From Lunularia cruciata (taxonomy: Eukaryota; Streptophyta; Marchantiopsida; Lunulariales; Lunulariaceae), in contig OX419756.1 of the NCBI GenBank assembly GCA_948567375.1, forward strand, positions 67,001 to 131,000: 64,000 bases of DNA, given 5' to 3'. The translations under genes were made by a program, and so were the position numbers. Below the pieces are notes generated by a model. That model searched no databases and was not told the origin of the DNA. It saw only the letters and a program-made list of their open reading frames with translations. Below, in pieces: positions 23,378 to 34,218 of this stretch. Position 1 is the stretch's first letter. Each line of letters opens with the position of its first letter.

Positions 23378-23764
23378 GAGTTGCGCTTTCTTTGTCTCTC
23401 TTCAATTTGAGCTTCTACCAAGAAATCACACCTCTTGCATGCGCTTGTCACTGTCAATCGTACTTCACGTGTATGGGCTGCTGGTTTTGAACAGTCCCTT
23501 CTTGAATTTCTCGTCCCAAAAAAAGGTTGTTACACTGTCTTTGCCTCAGGTTGAGCTCTCCCCGATACAAAGATTCCTTACTTCAGGTTGTATGCTGACA
23601 CGGCATTTCCGAGTACTTTGCCTTAGGACCCAAAGTCACTTTACTTTGGGTTTCATCTCGAAGACTCTTCTCTTTGCCTTCTTCGGCCATACAGGCGCAA
23701 TCCAACTTCTCTATACACTTCTTCTTCTCTATTTTGAGAAAAAACAACAAATGTGGGCACCACA

Positions 23765-25060
23765 TACCCCCTCCTTCAAATGTGAGCATCCCCGCAAACA
23801 TAGACCTCGGGTGTCTTAGAGACTTCCAAGTCTATGGTCCCATATCTCCAAACTCTCCACCCGTTTACTCGAGTGGCAAAAGGATTGCCCTCCAGGTCTA
23901 CAAGCTGCATGGACCCATTTTCATAAAGATGAAGAACTTGATAGGGACCCATCTATCTCAAATGCAACTTGCTTGGAAAAAATATTTGGCGATTGTCATA
24001 CAACAAAACCAAATCTTCTTCACGTATAGCCACAGGCTTGATATGCTTATTGTGCCTGACTTTCCTCTGTGCTTGTACTTCCTTCGTGGTTTGCATTGCA
24101 TCGTCTCTTTTCTCTTCTAACCACATTAGTTGATAGATCCGAAGATCTTGACTTTCTTCCTCCGACAGTCGTTCTTTGCAAAAAATCCAATATGTCGGTA
24201 CTTCAAATTGAACTGGCAGTATGGGATGCAAGCCATATGTCAAGAAGTATGGAGTTTGTTTAGTTGTAATCTTTTCTGTCGTTTGATATGCCCACAACAT
24301 GGCTGGTAATTTTGTATCCCAGTCATAGGCATAATTGATAGTCACCTTATTCAAAAAATTTCAAAGTAACCCATTCGCCTTTTCCGTTAAGCCATTTGGT
24401 TTTGGGTTATAAGGAGTCGTCTTCCGATGTTTAATCTGAAAGTACTTGGTTAATGCCTCCATTACAAAGTTCAAAAAGTGTGTTCCTTGGTCACTGACCA
24501 ACTCCAGAGGACACCCATATCGGGAGATGATGTTTCAAAAGAAAAATTCCACCACAATTTCAGCATCATCTCTACGAGTTGCTTCAGCTTTGACCATATT
24601 GGTAGCATAGTCAATGCAAACCAAAATGTATCGCTTTCTTGTGACTCAGGTCACTGGTTGAATGGGACCCACGAAATCAATCCCCCATTTCTCAAATGGG
24701 GCCAAAGGGAAAATTGGTCTCAAAGGCCATTGAGAAGTAGCCGTCGGCTTCCCCGTTCTTTGGCAAGCATCACAGCTTCAGATATGAGCATGCACGTCTT
24801 TGTACATTGTAGGCCACCAATACCCTGCCAAAAGTATTCTTCAGAGCATAGTGTCCTCTCCATGCTTCGGAGTGTAAAGATTCAATTACTCCTCCTACTT
24901 CGTATGACTCCAAGCATCGCCAAAGTATTTTGTCTTTGCCCATCTTGAATAAAATGATGTGTTTGAGCTGGTACGGCCCCAATTTCCTGAGAAAGACTGC
25001 CTTTTGCTTTGGGTCCATCCCATCAGGACAATGAAGAGTATGCAGATAATGATATTCTAT
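23765..25060 (-). pseudogene. Polypurine tract and integrase of E3
   Basis: The purine tract occupies 23765-23780. Integrase follows with WMGPYQVLHL-like and VRHNKHIKPVAIREEDLVLL motifs, TPYFLTYGLHPILPVQF, NYAYDWDTKLPAMLWAYQTT, the DFVGPIQ-type core and the zinc-binding start ESYEVGGVIESLHSEAWRGH. Frame breaks occur near 23950, 24355 and 24770. A small deletion near 24830-24840 removes part of the HHCC region. No chromodomain is present. Confidence 0.83.
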
Positions 25061-25188
25061 TGCATACTCCGTACTTTGCATTGCTGATAATTGATACAAC
25101 TCTTTGTCAGGGAAGAGATCATCAATTTCCCACTCCTAATCTTGAGTTTTTAACCTGGACAGGAAGTCCGCATTCAAATGCAAATGTC

Positions 25189-28100
25189 TATGACAACCCG
25201 GCAAATATCACTTTTGCGGTAATCAAGTAAGTAAAGTTTGTTCCCATAGAGATACAAGTCAGAATTGGTCAAATACAAAGCAAATTATTAAATTCAGTTC
25301 TTCTTGAGTTCTTCTTTAGTCTCTCAGGTAGAATCCACACCCAAAAGAGAGTAACAAGCACTCATTTGTAGTCTTGTCACAAATTAACACTTCTTAATCA
25401 CAACTCCTTCAATTCTTTCCAAACAATCTTGATTGTGATGATTCAAGCTCTCCCAAAAATGGCACTTCACTGCAAAACGACTTTGCCTCAGAATTGTGTT
25501 CTACCTCTCCACTGAAGGCACAACTTCCTCCATCGAAATTGCTTCAAATCAACTGCGCACTGCACTCACAAATGCAAAATACTACCAACACTACAATTCC
25601 TCTAAGATTTGTCAAGGCATTGCTTTGATTGCACGTCACTCAGGATCAAACACACAAAATGAAGAACAAGGTTGCGGAATCCAACATCCAACAAGCACAC
25701 TGACTTGCACTTCAAATTTCTTCACATACTCACAAACACAATTGCAACATTGATACTCGGAATCAAGCTTAAGTGACAAGCACTACTTCATAGCACTTTG
25801 CTTTATCTATTCTCAGAATTATGAGCATTGAACAACATCTGACTGTGAATGCCACTCTTAAATAGTGAAGCAATCGACAATTATCTTCCTACTGCACCTC
25901 TTCCTAACAACTCTACAAACCTGCAGATCCGAAATGACAATGCACCTCTTCATATCTGCCTATTCAAATCTCAAATCGGTTTCTAATCCAATCCGATGTC
26001 TACTTCTTCCTCGGCTTTCAAACCCAAACCCAAAGTAATTTTACTTCCTACTACTCTGTCCTCGGGTTTCACATCTTCTACTTCTTCAACCAGATCCAAC
26101 AATTCTCTTTCTTGATCTGAAATTGCACTAGTGGGTAATCTATCCAACTCCCTATCTCCCGACCCACTCTTCTCTAAAGTCTCCATTGGTAACTCCGAAG
26201 ACATCTGTACTCCTACTTCATCTACTTTGGGTTTTGCTCTTATATCCTTCCGAAGTCTATCTATATCCAACTTCACTAAGTCTAATCTAATCGTGATATT
26301 ATCTTCTACCTCTAGTATTTTCCTATCTATACGACTTATTAATAGAGCATTCAAATCTGTCTCCTTTGCCTATCTCCTCCTCGTCTCTTGCACCAACAAC
26401 TTCAATTCGTGCAGCCTCGTCTCTTCAATCCGAATGCTGGCCTCTGTACTTAACATCGCGTTCATTCTGAGGACAATCTCCTTCAATGGCTCCAATCTTA
26501 TCTTCCTTTCATGCTCCCGATCTGCAAGCCAATCCTCTCTGTACATCACCAATCCCGCTTCAAATTTGGCTTTCACAGTTTCCTTCTCCTTCTCCTTCTG
26601 TACAATCTTCTCTTCTTGATTACAAAGTAACTCTCGCAATCTCTCTTCCTCCCTATATTGTACTGTCAACTCCCTTTGCCAGAGTTGCTTCTTCTCTTCT
26701 ATGCTCTCCATCACTCTATTGAGCTCTTGTTCCTTTGCTGCTACCCTTGCCATAGCATGGATAAGTTCTAATCTTGAATCAACAAACTATTGCTTCAAGA
26801 TTTCATACTCTGCTACTTGTCTTTCCCTCTCTATGTCACTCTTCTTAACAAGATTCTCTTGATACATCACTTCTCTCTTCAAGTCTTCAATTACTTGATT
26901 CTTCACTACTGCCTCTCCTTGTAGTACTTCCTTTTCCTCCTCACCTTGGGTTATAATCTTCTTCAACTCTGAGTTCTCTTCTTCTAATCTCGATAACACC
27001 TGCAAGACAGTCTTCACCTTTGGACAAGTCGACTAGATCTCCTTCTTCCTGTGCTCCAATTTCACCAACAATGGACACACGAATTCATACACGGGTGCCA
27101 AATTTGCTTGCAGGGTTACCCATTCGTGTGCCAAATTTGCTTGCAACTACTTCCTCCTGCGTAGCAATCTCCCTTCTTACTTCTTGTTCTCTTGATACTT
27201 GCCTTCATCTTTGTAGTCTTCGTATCGGAATCTACTCCTCACTTCCCGAGCTAGTGGTCGCTTCTTCCCTTGCCTTACTCGGACCTGCTTCACACTTTGC
27301 CTTGCGTCTTGAACAAACTCCCCTCTAGATCGCAAACTTCTTCTCCTCGGGCTCAGGTATCTCGTCCTCCAACTTCCCATTATCTTCTGGCTCGAGCTCC
27401 ACCCAAACTTCTTCTTCTTCTTTCATAGCAGCTACGAGTACCGATGTCATTTCTCCACCTTCATCGCTGTCGCTACTCGTATCTCCACTTTGCTGTGTTA
27501 GCTTTGGTTCTTCCTCACATTTTGAGTCTTCGGACTTGCACTTGGCTTTGCCTTCCAAGTCTTTGTCTCCTGACGCGATCACCACCATGCCTCTCCTTGG
27601 GTTTCCTCTCCTGGTCTTCCGAGGTCTTGTCTTGTCTTCGGCTTCTCCTTGCCAACTCTGCTTCTTCAACTTCAGAGTACTTACTTCTATCTCTATGCTC
27701 TTCCCCATGTTTGCGTAGTACTCATCGGTGCTCTGGATTTGAAGAATGTATTGTTGCTCTTCCACATCGACTTCTCTTCGCAAATCGGGATGGAAGTGAG
27801 ACGCTATTTGATTTCACTCCGCCAAGTTGAGTAGATTCAACCTGAGGTAAAAATGTGCTGCAAATGGCATGACGTAGTGTGGAGGTGACTTATCCCGCAA
27901 ATTCCACACCATTTGTCTTGTCCTTCCATGGAAGCACCTCGCCCAATTAATTGGTTCTCCTGCAAATAGCTTATGGAAGAACACCGCTTGGTGTTTCATC
28001 ACATAAGTCGTTCTCTCCGGCTTTAGGATTGCCATGAGAGCCCTCACAATCCCTCTTTTCATTGGATCCTTGTAACTCTCAACCTTATACCCATTCTTTG

Positions 28101-28994
28101 TTCTCTTCAAAGAGAAAGCATCTCTCACTTCCTGAGTTTCTTCTGCTACTTCTCCCTTACCCAAGAAGGTGGCACCTTGCTCCGTGCCTGCTTCTCTCCC
28201 GAGCACTAATCTCCAATCTGACTCTGTCCAGCAAGCCGGATTTCCTCTCTTCCCCTCTTCCTCGGGGCCATTGAGACACTTACTCTTGATAATCTCAATC
28301 ATGAACCTTGGAAAATTGACATTCCAGTTCCATGCCAAGAACGTTATCCAAAGTCGGCTCAAGACTTTGATTCTTGCAATTACGTCTAGTCTCCAAATCG
28401 CATGATTTCTCATTGCAAATTCGGAATTCTTTTTTCCTCCTCCCATCTCTCCTCCTTTCTCAATGTCTCTTGGTTTCACTCTCTTGACTTCTCCTCTACA
28501 CACTAGCGCATCTTCAACTCTATTTCCCTTCCCATGATCACCTACAGGACTACTTCTCAACGGCAAAGGAAAATTGCTTGACATTGCTTTGTCATGAGCC
28601 CGATTTTTATAGAGTTACACTTTCTTTGTCTCTTTTCAATTCAAGTTTCTACCGAGAAATCACACCTCTTGCATGCACCTATCACTGTCAATCATACTTC
28701 ACGCGTATGGGCCGCTGGTTTTGAACGGTCCCTTCTTGAATTTCTCGCCCCAACGAAAGGTTGTTAGACTATCTTTGCCTCCGGTTGAGCTCCCCCGATA
28801 CGAAGACTCCTTACTTCGGGTTGTATGCAGATAGGGCATTTCCAAGTGCTTTGCCTTAGGACCCAAATTCACTTCACTTTGGGTTTCCCCAAAGACTCTT
28901 CTCTTTGCCTTCTTCGGCCATACAGGCGCAATCCGACTTCTCTATACACTTCTTCTTCTTTATTTTGAAAAAAACAAAAAATCTGGGCACCACA
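25189..28994 (-). repeat. LTR D, type 1, nested in E3 RNase H
   Basis: It runs TGTGGTGCCCAG...GTTGTCATA in element sense, 3.8 kb. Flanks are RNase H of E3 on both sides: ...CATTCAAATGCAAA on the left and AGCTCCCTTCC on the right, which are contiguous in E1 (6361-6390). No polypurine tract or primer-binding site adjoins it, so it is a solo LTR. I see no clean 5-base duplication; four extra bases (TGTC) sit at the left edge. Confidence 0.85.
25983..28584 (-). pseudogene. ORF0, type 1, in LTR D
   Basis: This copy has the best N-terminal domain: 256 open codons (27814-28584), starting MSSNFPLPLRSSP and holding GEMGGGKKNSEFAMRNHAI, RIKVLSRLWITFLAWNWNVN, CWTESDWRLVLGREA, NGYKVESYKDPMKRGI, KHQAVFFHKLFAGEPINWA, CFHGRTRQMVWNL and FAAHFYLRLNLLNLAE. 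After a stop the frame resumes with EEQQYILQIQSTDEYY and an acidic linker with a DTSSDSDEGGEM motif (27325-27783). The coiled coil lies at about 26370-27017, and the tail (25983-26354) has SDQERELLDLVEEVED and ends VDIGLD. No membrane segment or signal peptide is visible. The role is unknown. Confidence 0.78.
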
Positions 28995-30286
28995 AGCTCC
29001 CTTCCTTACTTGTACAGTATATGTGAATGCTTGTAACAACAAGATCCATCTTGCAATTCACCCGGACAAATCTGCCTTCTTGACCAAATGTTGCAATGCG
29101 TAATGGTCAACATAGAAGACAAACTTGTATCTCAACAAGTAGTGGCAAAATTTCTTGCAGGCATACACCCTTCCGAGTGCTTCTCTTTCAATCATCGAAT
29201 AGTTCTTTTTAGAAACTAAAAGTTGTCGGCTAGCATAATACACCGGGTAGTCTTTCTTCTTTTTGTCCTTCTGACTTAAGACAACACCAATGGCCATGGA
29301 CGAAGTGTCCACATATACATGAAAAGGGACGTCCCAATTTGGGGCCCTCATAACTGATGCTTCAACCAGCTTCTTCTTCAACACCTAGAAAGCTTCTTCT
29401 TGATTTGCTTCCTACAAATAGTCTTCGGATTTTTTCAGAAGCTTTGTAAGGGGTGCAGCAAGCACCGCATAATTTGACACAAAGCGTCTATAGTATCCGA
29501 CATGTCCCAAACAGGCTCTCAGCTCCCGGATGTTCTTTGGGGATTCCAAAGCTGCAATTACTTTAACCTTCTTGACATCGACTTCAATACCTCGGCTTGA
29601 CACCCGATGCTCTAGAAGAATTCCTTCCTTCATTGCAAAGAAGCATTTCTCCAGGTGTAATGACAAGCCAGCAAAATGACACCTTTCAAAAGTTTGGCAA
29701 AGGTAATCTAAATGTACATCTCTTTGCCCAAACACACAAAAATCATCAATGAAGACTTCCAAAAATTTTCATAGGAAATCTTTGAAGATTGAATTCATCA
29801 TCCGTTGGAGAGTGGCGGGAGCATTACACAACCCAAAGGGCATTTGATTGTAAGTGAAAGTGCCCCAATCGGTTTTGAATGTGGTTTTATCCTTGTCCTC
29901 TTCTCGAATGGATACTTGATTGTACCTTGAAAATCCATTGAGAAAGCTATAACAAGGATGACCAGCTACTTGATCTAAAATTGTACCAGTAAAAGGGAAG
30001 GGATGATGATCCTTCCTTGTGACTATGTTCAACTTACGGAAGTCTTGCACACTTGGATCTTCCCTATTTTCTTCTTCGGGACAATGACAATGGGGGAAAC
30101 CCATTCACTGCTTAAGACAAGGAAGATGATTCCGGCCCCTAAGTACTTGTCAATTTCATCTTTCACCAAAAGCGAGTACTTCGGGTTCAAGCAGTATTGT
30201 CTCTGCCGAACCGGAACCGCACCTTCAACTAGATCAATCCGGTGTTCTCCAAATTCTTGTGGAATACTTGGCATTTTATCAATAGA
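28995..30286 (-). pseudogene. RNase H and RT of E3
   Basis: RNase H (29058-29384) has FHVYVDTSSMAIGVVLSQKD, YYASRQLLVSKKNYSMIERE and FYVDHYALQHLVKKADLSG. RT (29412-30274) has IDDFCVFGQRDVHLDYLCQT (active-site Asp pair), FTYNQMPFGLCNAPATLQRM, KLNIVTRKDHHPFPF and KYSLLVKDEIDKYLGAGIIF. A one-base deletion at about 30049 shifts the frame inside the VCQDFRK motif. A further stop precedes the linker at 30287. Confidence 0.87.
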
Positions 30287-31050
30287 CTAGGCAAATACAT
30301 CTTGGAATTCTATGAACAGGGCAGTGTATCCTACCGACTCCTCCAAAGTGACTGTCTTCAAAAATTTTAAAATTTTTCCTTCGGTCAATACAACATCTTG
30401 ACAGTCATTGGGGTTGATGACTCCTTCAACGTGGCTTACTTGGCTTAACCTGAGGCGAGCTGCCATCAAACCCCCTTCCTCCAAGTCAGGTTCACCCGAG
30501 GTGAGGTCATATGGATCTTTGTCTTCGACATCCACCTCATAGCATTCCAAATAGTTCACTTGGACTTCATCTTTGGATTTGTCTGAGGACGAAGACGATA
30601 AGTCTTTGGATTTGTCCTCCTCTTCCGACGAACTTGTTTCCCCGAGGTGGGGAACTTTTGTCCAACTCACAGTCACCAGCTTCTAATCTTCGGACAAAAT
30701 GTCCTTGAATTTTAACTTTTGCTAATGCCAATCCACCACAACTTGGGCATTGTACAACCAGGGTCTTCCGATCAACAAAGGGTAACCAGTCTTTGTCACT
30801 GGTCGCAACACAATGTAGTTCAACTTGAAGGGCACCCCTCCAATGATCGTGGTTATGTTTGACAGCATGCCCAAAGGCCGTCTCTTGGTTTGGTCTAAAA
30901 ACTTCAAAACTCAAGGTGTTGGCTCAAACGTATGGTACCCAAGTTGATTTGCAATATCTTTGGTCATGACATTCACACCGGACACCAAATCAATGGGTAT
31001 CAATGTGATCATGCGCCCTGCAATCTCCGCATCCACCTTGTGAGATCCCA
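30287..31050 (-). pseudogene. Linker and protease of E3
   Basis: The linker (30287-30676) is acidic and Ser-rich, with SSSSDKSKDEVQVNYLECYE and GLMAARLRLSQVSHVEGVIN. The protease upstream has LGMLSNITTIIGGVPFKLN, YPLLIGRPWLYNAQVVVDWH and, at the end of the gag-side frame, IPIDLVSGVNVMT. Here the active-site D-L-G-S has become D-L-V-S, which should abolish activity. Confidence 0.82.
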
Positions 31051-33668
31051 AATCTTCTTGTTCAATACGATAGATAGCGGGCAGGTCCTTCTTTGACATT
31101 GACCTCGCCTTCTTGAGTGCCGAATTCAACTGCTTCTTGTACAGCTTGTTATCTTCCCACAATTGCTTAAATGTAACGTTGGCATTTGTGGCTGCCAAAT
31201 CTGCTACAATATTGTATTGGGGTACTCCTCCCAATTTGACTGTCTTTGCCTTTGGCTTTGGGTTTGAAGTCTCTCCATGTTCCATCTTGACTTCGGGACG
31301 CTTCAAAATGGTGACGGGATTGCTAGTGGCCTTAACCCGGGGTTCCTTGGGTTGGCCCACCTCGGCTTGGATCAGACCCTTTACTTTGGATCGGATGTCC
31401 GCTGGAAAAATTGGAGACTTTGTCTTTGTCTCCTCCTCCAAACTCATTTCCCGAGTTTTGAGTAGTGCCTCCTTAAGTTCTTTTTGCAAGGCTTTAGCTT
31501 TGGCTTTTGAGAGGATCTTTACCTCCTTGGCAGAAAGAATTGCCTTTGGGTGCAGTGTCTTTGCCTTTCTAGAAGACGACGAGGTCGTACTCAGTTCTTT
31601 GGGATCACACTTCTTCTTAATAGTGCGTGTCTCAACCTTCAAAATTTCAAGCTCCGACCATTCCCCTTCCGAGGCCGGACTCCCTTCCTGAGGTCCCTCC
31701 TCCTCAAGCGTGATACAATTTACATTTGTATCCCCCTTTGCTTGAATTGCTGCACGCTCAGCGGGGGTCTGTACATATTTTACAGGCGGCTTTGGGTTCG
31801 GTGGGTGAGGACATTGGTTGCCCGTATGCCCCGATCCTTTACAATTTCCGCATAGGGGAACATACCCAATTTGCCTTCTTGGCTCCGGACAATTTGGAGA
31901 CCAATGTCCCATCGAGCCACAATTGTAACAAGCTCCGGGTGCAACATTCTGAGGATGATTCTGGTTGCTCATTGGTGGTCTTTGGGGAGGAGCATTGGGA
32001 TTATACTCCCTTGGTCCAAACCTTGGACCTTGGTACAATGTGCTAGCCTGAGGCTGTACCTTGCATTTGGTACACAACCTCTTTGTCCTTGTCTTGGCTC
32101 CATCCTGGAACCCAATCAATTTGCTGCACTAGGAATGCATTACGAGTATTGCATTCCTTGTTTGCGTGGCCTGACTTGCCACATGCGGTGCACCATACAT
32201 TTGATCTGCCAAATGTTGGGGCCTTCCTTTTATCTTTGGTCCCAATCATCTGGATCTTGAAATCCGAAAACTCATTGATGAGGGCATCCAGCTTGGTATC
32301 CGCCTTATTTACACTCTTTGCTAGAGGAGTCACTGGTTTCTTACCCCCACGTCTTCTTACTCATCTTGGCTTTGATTCTTCTTTGGATTCCAAAGAAGAA
32401 CTCAAAGACGTGGAGGATTCTTCCGAAGAAGGGGATGTGTTGTGTGAAGCTCTCCTTCTGGGCTTCTTGCCTTTCTTCTCCCGATTTCTCCAGTTGCCAG
32501 CAGAGTGAGAGTGGGCCGCTTCATAACGAGCAACATGTTTGAGTACTTTGTCAAGGGAAGTTACATTCCTCTCCCTTGCAAAGATTCAGATCTCTGATGA
32601 AAGTCCACCGAGGAACCAGGTAATAGCTTGGGCATCGGAGTAACCCACCACCCCCGATTGCTTGGGAACTCGGTTCAAGAGTACCATGAACTGCTCAGAG
32701 TAGTCCCTCAACTTCTCCTTCTTGCCTTGCTCTAAATCATTGAGTGCCACAAAGACACTCGTGTCATAGTCAACCTCCCGGAATCGTTCCAAGAAGTTGT
32801 TTCTCAAGTCTGCCCTGTCTACCGGTACAAACCCCTTCTAGGTCACATGGGTGTACCAACTCCGAGCTTTCTTTTGGAGCAAACTTGGGAAAATTCTCAG
32901 TCGATCCGCCGAGTCATGCTCCTTGTTAGCAAAGGAGATGACTTTGAATTCTTTGATGAATTCATCAAGGTCTTTGTCTTGTTCCGTCCCCTTATATTTT
33001 TTATAGGCATGTCGGGTGACGGGCAACAAAGTCATCATTTGATGCACTGGGATTGTCTGAGGTAGTGTTGAATTTGACAGAATTAAGGGATTGGCTGGAG
33101 TTGACGCCGTATTGTCAGCCCAAGGATTCCAATTTGTCAAATTTAGGGTTTAGGGTTTAGGATTCCAATTCAAGGTGGGGTCGTCTTCAACAATTTCTGA
33201 TATGAGGGTGTCGACTTCAACCCGGGTAGAAGGTTTAGGATCAACACCTCCGATGTGTTCTTCAAAATTCCTTCGGGACAACCGAGGAATCGTTTGAGAA
33301 GATGTTGACTCTTCTTCCGTAAGTGTTTGTGCTGTCTTTTCTTGAACAAAGTTCTTTAAGGACACGAATTCCTTTACAGCTCTAGGGGAAGTCGGTGTAC
33401 TTGGCCACATGCATATGTTTGGCCACTTGAGTCTTTCTTCTTCTTGGACTAAGAGGGAGATGCAAAGTAGCCTTGCCAACCGCCTTCGCATTTCTTATGG
33501 TCAAGCTCTCGTAGGGCTTCTTGCACTTCATGAAGGAGTTGAAAGTCCAACTCCTCTCGTTTGGTTTCATCAATAGTGGAGGGGACGTTCAAATGTTTGT
33601 CTTCTTCAAGCTGCAATGCTCGTCTTTGAGCTCTCTCTTCTCGTTGTTCTCTCGATGCAAACATTCAT
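30911..33668 (-). pseudogene. Gag of E3
   Basis: The 402-codon stretch 30911-32119 holds two knuckles, CYNCGSMGHWSPNC (31889-31930) and CGNCKGSGHTGNQC (31811-31852), the gag-protease spacer and the protease start. A third knuckle, CTACGKSGHANKEC, lies upstream in 32043-32333. The central gag domain has ARSWYTHVT (32838-33140), NNFLERFREVDYDTSVFVAL and YSDAQAITWFLGGL. The N-terminus (33449-33664) starts MFASREQREERAQRRALQ and has LDFQLLHEVQEALRELDHKK. A telomere-type insert at 33142-33162 lies between the N-terminal and central parts. Confidence 0.85.
33142..33162 (+). repeat. Telomere-type repeat (TTTAGGG)2 TTTAGGA
   Basis: Three 7-base units sit inside the gag leader of E3 together with a short repeat of GGATTCCAATT on both sides. 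E1 has no such insert at the matching point near 10490. A second telomere-type insert occurs at 56031-56058. Confidence 0.8.
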
Positions 33669-33725
33669 ATTGTGTTGATACCCTGTTTCGAATTTGGCTT
33701 CATATTCTTCCACTTCCAAGATTTG

Positions 33726-33745
33726 TATCCCCGGCAGCGGCGCCA
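33726..33745 (-). other. Primer-binding site of E3 (tRNA-Asp type)
   Basis: Element sense TGGCGCCGCTGCCGGGGATA, lying seven bases inside the 5' LTR end. From my knowledge of plant tRNA-Asp, whose 3' end is close to CCCGGCAACGGCGCCA, the match is near perfect, with a C/T difference in the middle. It is the least decayed primer site here. Confidence 0.85.
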
Positions 33746-33752
33746 AAAATCA

Positions 33753-34115
33753 TGTGACAACCCGGCAAATATCACTTTTGCGGTAATTGGGTAAGTAAAG
33801 TTTGTTCCCATAGAGATACGAGTCAGGGCCGCTAGTTTTGAAAGGTCCCTTTTTGAATTTCTTGCCCCGATGAAAGGTTGTTGGACTGTCTTCGCCTTGG
33901 GTTGAGCTCCCCCCAATACAAAGATTCCTTACTTTGGGTTGTATGCTGACAGGGCATTTCTGAGTACTTTGCCTTATGACCCAAAGTCACTTTACTTTGG
34001 GTTTCATCCCAAAGTCTCTTTCTTTCACCTTCTTCGGCCATACAGGCACAATCCGACCTCTCTATACACTTCTTCTTCTCTATTTTGAAAAAAAACAACA
34101 AATGTGTGCACCACA
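33753..34115 (-). repeat. Deleted type 1 LTR, 5' LTR of E3
   Basis: Only 363 bases remain. The U5 end (TGTGACAACCC through GAGATACGAGTCAG) is joined near 33829 to the U3 side (GGCCGCTAGTTTTGAAAGG through GTGCACCACA). The whole ORF0 frame, the TATA box and most of U5 are gone compared with partner LTR C. The primer-binding site on its left and the TGGCA duplication on its right prove it is the 5' LTR. Confidence 0.87.
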
Positions 34116-34218
34116 TGGCACTTTAGAGTCTATGTATGACTTATGTGTGAGTTGTGCTTCTATTGTGTATGATGTTGACAGCAATGTATGTTGTGTAGCG
34201 ATGTATATATGCACGACA

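Larger units (their letters stand above)
20003..23764 (-). repeat. LTR C, type 1 (long, with ORF0), 3' LTR of E3
   Basis: In element sense it runs TGTGGTGCCC...GGGTTGTCACA with TGTG/CACA ends. It is followed on the right by a purine tract (element sense TTGAAGGAGGGGGTA), which marks it as the 3' LTR of an internal region. Its U5 end (20003 to about 20790) is closely similar to those of the short LTRs. Between U5 and about 410 bases from the U3 end lies the ORF0 reading frame. The U3 has a short inverted repeat (ACCCAAAGT / ACTTTGGGT near 23629-23652). Confidence 0.9.
20003..34115 (-). mobile_element. E3: gypsy element with an ORF0-bearing 3' LTR, TSD TGGCA
   Basis: E3 is flanked by TGGCA at 19998-20002 and 34116-34120. 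It has LTR C (3.76 kb, 3' LTR), a polypurine tract, integrase, RNase H, RT, protease, gag, an intact primer-binding site and a 5' LTR reduced to 363 bases by internal deletion. LTR D (25189-28994) is nested in its RNase H. E3 is the only element here that shows a type 1 LTR attached to a full internal region with a matched target-site duplication, so it links the ORF0 LTRs to this gypsy family directly. Confidence 0.88.
19550..34218 (+). mobile_element. Unrelated solo LTR (TGTCATGCC...GACA), split by E3
   Basis: The outer parts are 19550-20002 and 34116-34218, about 0.55 kb once E3 and one TGGCA copy are removed. It begins TGTCATGCC and ends ACGACA, with TG...CA ends, and sits in E2 gag with the short repeat ATAG on both sides (19546-19549 and 34219-34222). 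It holds no reading frame I recognise and shares no sequence with the gypsy LTRs here. Its superfamily is unknown and the strand assignment is arbitrary. Confidence 0.6.

Noticed and set aside
20003..23764. LTR C interpreted as a DNA transposon with terminal repeats and a transposase-like ORF0
   Set aside because: A polypurine tract on one side, a primer-binding site beside the partner LTR and a shared TGGCA duplication around the whole of E3 show that it is an LTR. TGTG/CACA ends are too short to be transposon inverted repeats.
25184..28999. A 5-base target-site duplication around LTR D
   Set aside because: The flanking pentamers (ATGTC or GCAAA on the left, AGCTC on the right) do not match, so none is claimed although both flanks are clearly the same RNase H.
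29058..30274. Plant pararetrovirus (caulimovirid) origin of the RT-RNase H
   Set aside because: Flanking LTRs, a polypurine tract, a tRNA-Asp-type primer site and an integrase place it in Ty3/gypsy. No movement protein is seen, and caulimovirids lack integrase.
31113..31691. Plus-strand open frames of 100-190 codons opposite gag and ORF0
   Set aside because: They are complements of real minus-strand coding sequence (gag-protease spacer here; ORF0 in 21642-22097, 45503-46111 and others). Their Ser/Leu/Phe-rich translations mirror Lys/Glu-rich coiled coil on the other strand.
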